DNA from: Syntrophobacterales bacterium
GTDB taxonomy: Bacteria > Desulfobacterota > Desulfobaccia > Desulfobaccales > 0-14-0-80-60-11
DNA: 7,376 nt
Reading direction: 5' to 3'
Assembly (NCBI GenBank): GCA_020052215.1
Contig: JAGVPN010000358.1
Span: 1-7,376 of the forward strand
Positions 5,570 to 7,376 of this stretch are shown in pieces. The notes below the pieces were generated by a model. That model saw nothing but the letters and a program-made list of their open reading frames with translations. It made no database searches and was not told the origin of the DNA. Positions within the stretch are counted from its first letter, which is position 1, and each line of letters begins with the position of its first letter. Position numbers and translations under genes: made by a program.

Positions 5570-7376
5570 ATGTCCAAAGTTATCGGCATCGATTTAGGCA
5601 CCACCAATTCCTGTGTAGCCATTATGGAAGGTGGCGAGCCTAAGGTCATCCCGAATGTGGAGGGGACCCGCACCACTCCTTCCGTAGTAGCTTTTACCGA
5701 GAGCGGCGAACGGTTGGTGGGGCAGATCGCCAAACGCCAGTCCATCACCAACCCTTTAAATACCGTATTTTCCGTCAAACGTCTCATCGGCCGGAAATTC
5801 AGCGACCCGGAAGTGCAGCGGGACCTGAAGATCCTCCCTTACAAGATCGTCCAGGCGGAGAACGGCGACGCCCACATCGACATCCGGGGCAAGGTCTATT
5901 CCCCCGCCGAGATCTCGTCCATGATCCTCACCAAGATGAAACAGACCGCGGAAGAGTATCTGGGGGAAAAGGTGACCGAGGCCGTGATCACCACGCCGGC
6001 CTACTTCAGCGACGCCCAGCGCCAGGCTACCAAGGACGCCGGTCGCATCGCCGGGCTCGAGGTGCTGAGAATCATCAACGAGCCCACCGCCGCCTCCATG
6101 GCCTATGGCCTGGATAAAAAGAAGGACGAGCGCATCGCGGTGTTCGATCTGGGGGGCGGCACTTTCGACATCTCCATCCTGGAGATCGGCGAAGGCGTCT
6201 TTGAGGTCAAATCCACCAACGGCGACACCCACCTGGGCGGTGACGACTTCGACCAGCGGGTCATCGACTTCCTGGCGGATGAGTTCATGCGGGAACAGGG
6301 CATCAACCTGCGCAATGACAAGATGGCCCTGCAGCGCCTGAAAGAAGCGGCGGAAAAGGCCAAGATGGAACTCTCCACCTCCATGGAGACCGAAGTCAAC
6401 CTGCCCTTCGTCACCGCCGACGCCTCCGGTCCCAAGCACCTGCTGATCAAGCTCAGCCGGGCCAAGCTGGAGGGCCTGGTGGCGGGCCTCATCGACAAGA
6501 TGGCGGGGCCCTGTCAGCAAGCCTTACAAGATGCCAAGGTCACGGCCAAGGAGATCGACGAAGTTATCCTGGTGGGGGGCATGACCCGTATGCCCAAGGT
6601 TCAGGAGAAGGTCAAGGAGATCTTCGGCAAGGAACCCCACAAGGGAGTGAACCCCGATGAAGTAGTCGCAGTGGGCGCCGCCATTCAGGCCGGGGTGCTC
6701 AAAGGGGAGGTGAAGGATGTCCTCCTGCTGGACGTCACCCCCCTGTCCCTGGGGATCGAGACCCTGGGAGGGGTCTTTACCCGGATCATCGAGCGCAACA
6801 CCACCATCCCCACCCGGAAGAACCAGGTCTTTTCCACCGCGGCGGACAATCAAACCGCGGTGACCATCCACGTGCTCCAGGGCGAACGGGATATGGCCGG
6901 GGATAACAAGACGCTGGGGCGGTTCGAACTGTTTGGCATTCCGCCGGCGCCCCGGGGCATCCCCCAGGTCGATGTCACCTTCGATATCGACGCCAACGGC
7001 ATCGTCCAGGTTTCCGCCAAGGATATGGGTACCGGCAAGGAGCAATCCATCCGCATCACCGCCTCCAGCGGCCTGAGTGAGGAAGAGATCAAGAACCTCA
7101 TTAAGGATGCCGAACTCCACGCTGCGGAAGACCACAAGAAGCGGGAGATGATCGAGGCCCGCAACCAGGCCGACACCTTGATCTACACCACCCAGAAGAC
7201 CGTGACCGACCTGGGGGACAAGGTGGACGCGGCCACCAAAAGCGACATCGAAAGTCACATTGCGGCCCTCAAGACCGCCATGGAAGGGACCGACCAGGAG
7301 GCCATCAAGCAAAAGAGCGAGGAACTGATGAAGGCCTCTCACAAGCTGGCGGAGCAGATGTACGCCAAGACCGGAG
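5570..7376 (+). CDS. dnaK: Hsp70 chaperone DnaK (C-terminal tail beyond window)
   Basis: 602 codons are present out of an expected 635-640, so only part of the helical lid end and the acidic tail are missing. The ATPase domain has the Hsp70 signatures IDLGTTNS (7-14), [12 protein letters not shown] (191-202, phosphate loop with Thr198) and [14 protein letters not shown] (332-345). Catalytic Lys70, Glu171 and the switch residues Pro143 and Arg151 are in place. The interdomain linker [13 protein letters not shown] (383-395) is intact. The substrate-binding beta domain follows (about 396-505) and the helical lid begins near GLSEEEIK (501-508). DnaK binds exposed hydrophobic peptides in the cytoplasm and cycles on ATP with DnaJ and GrpE. 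An AGGAGGAG ribosome site (5556-5563) precedes the ATG by 6 bases, stronger than those of its neighbours, which fits high expression. No CIRCE or separate promoter lies in the 21-base gap after grpE. Residue 142 is Thr where E. coli has Val. dnaJ may follow downstream, out of view. Confidence 0.98.
   Translation, partial: MSKVIGIDLGTTNSCVAIMEGGEPKVIPNVEGTRTTPSVVAFTESGERLVGQIAKRQSITNPLNTVFSVKRLIGRKFSDPEVQRDLKILPYKIVQAENGDAHIDIRGKVYSPAEISSMILTKMKQTAEEYLGEKVTEAVITTPAYFSDAQRQATKDAGRIAGLEVLRIINEPTAASMAYGLDKKKDERIAVFDLGGGTFDISILEIGEGVFEVKSTNGDTHLGGDDFDQRVIDFLADEFMREQGINLRNDKMALQRLKEAAEKAKMELSTSMETEVNLPFVTADASGPKHLLIKLSRAKLEGLVAGLIDKMAGPCQQALQDAKVTAKEIDEVILVGGMTRMPKVQEKVKEIFGKEPHKGVNPDEVVAVGAAIQAGVLKGEVKDVLLLDVTPLSLGIETLGGVFTRIIERNTTIPTRKNQVFSTAADNQTAVTIHVLQGERDMAGDNKTLGRFELFGIPPAPRGIPQVDVTFDIDANGIVQVSAKDMGTGKEQSIRITASSGLSEEEIKNLIKDAELHAAEDHKKREMIEARNQADTLIYTTQKTVTDLGDKVDAATKSDIESHIAALKTAMEGTDQEAIKQKSEELMKASHKLAEQMYAKTG

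Noticed and set aside
5756..7342. Two long minus-strand open frames (254 and 272 codons) opposite dnaK
   Set aside because: They are antisense shadows of dnaK. Such Hsp70 antisense frames are well known and have been misannotated as 'NAD-specific glutamate dehydrogenase'. Their composition (Gly, Leu, Asp, His rich) reflects dnaK codon bias, and no ribosome site supports them.

Overview
The window looks like chromosomal DNA from a Gram-negative bacterium, GC-rich in its genes. It carries a signal-peptide-bearing outer-membrane beta-barrel protein, a FecR-domain exported protein, a PhoU protein and an hrcA-grpE-dnaK heat-shock cluster. An HrcA-type operon combined with outer-membrane proteins and this codon use suggests a deltaproteobacterium (Desulfobacterota), perhaps near the Desulfobacca or Syntrophobacter groups. 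That placement is inferred from general gene content, not from a database comparison.

Layout. On the minus strand, positions 1-909 hold a FecR-domain protein whose C-terminus runs off the left edge. Positions 1141-2694 hold a tetratricopeptide-repeat protein fused to a C-terminal outer-membrane beta-barrel. These two genes point the same way, are 231 bases apart with no convincing terminator between them, and may be one transcription unit. From 2695 to 2943 lies an AT-rich, then GC-rich, divergent control region. It contains a good minus-strand promoter, an inverted repeat, a possible phoU promoter and a structured phoU leader. On the plus strand follow phoU (2944-3633), hrcA (3781-4836), grpE (4940-5548) and dnaK (5570 to the right edge, lacking only its C-terminal tail).

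Function. The left half is envelope biology: an exported ligand- or peptidoglycan-associated FecR protein next to a periplasmic TPR domain attached to an outer-membrane pore. This layout recalls the Slam and BcsC-type export proteins. The right half is general physiology. PhoU modulates phosphate signalling, HrcA represses heat-shock genes, and GrpE and DnaK form the Hsp70 folding machine with a DnaJ that is not in the window.

The gene content is mostly conventional. The less ordinary signals are regulatory. No CIRCE operator (the classic HrcA site) is visible anywhere. Instead an 18-bp palindrome sits exactly on the candidate -10 box of hrcA, and hrcA has almost no leader and no clear ribosome binding site. 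The phoU leader can be folded on paper into an H-type pseudoknot. I saw no mobile element, CRISPR array, tRNA or rRNA. No complete undescribed system is evident; the best lead is the exported FecR plus TPR-barrel pair.
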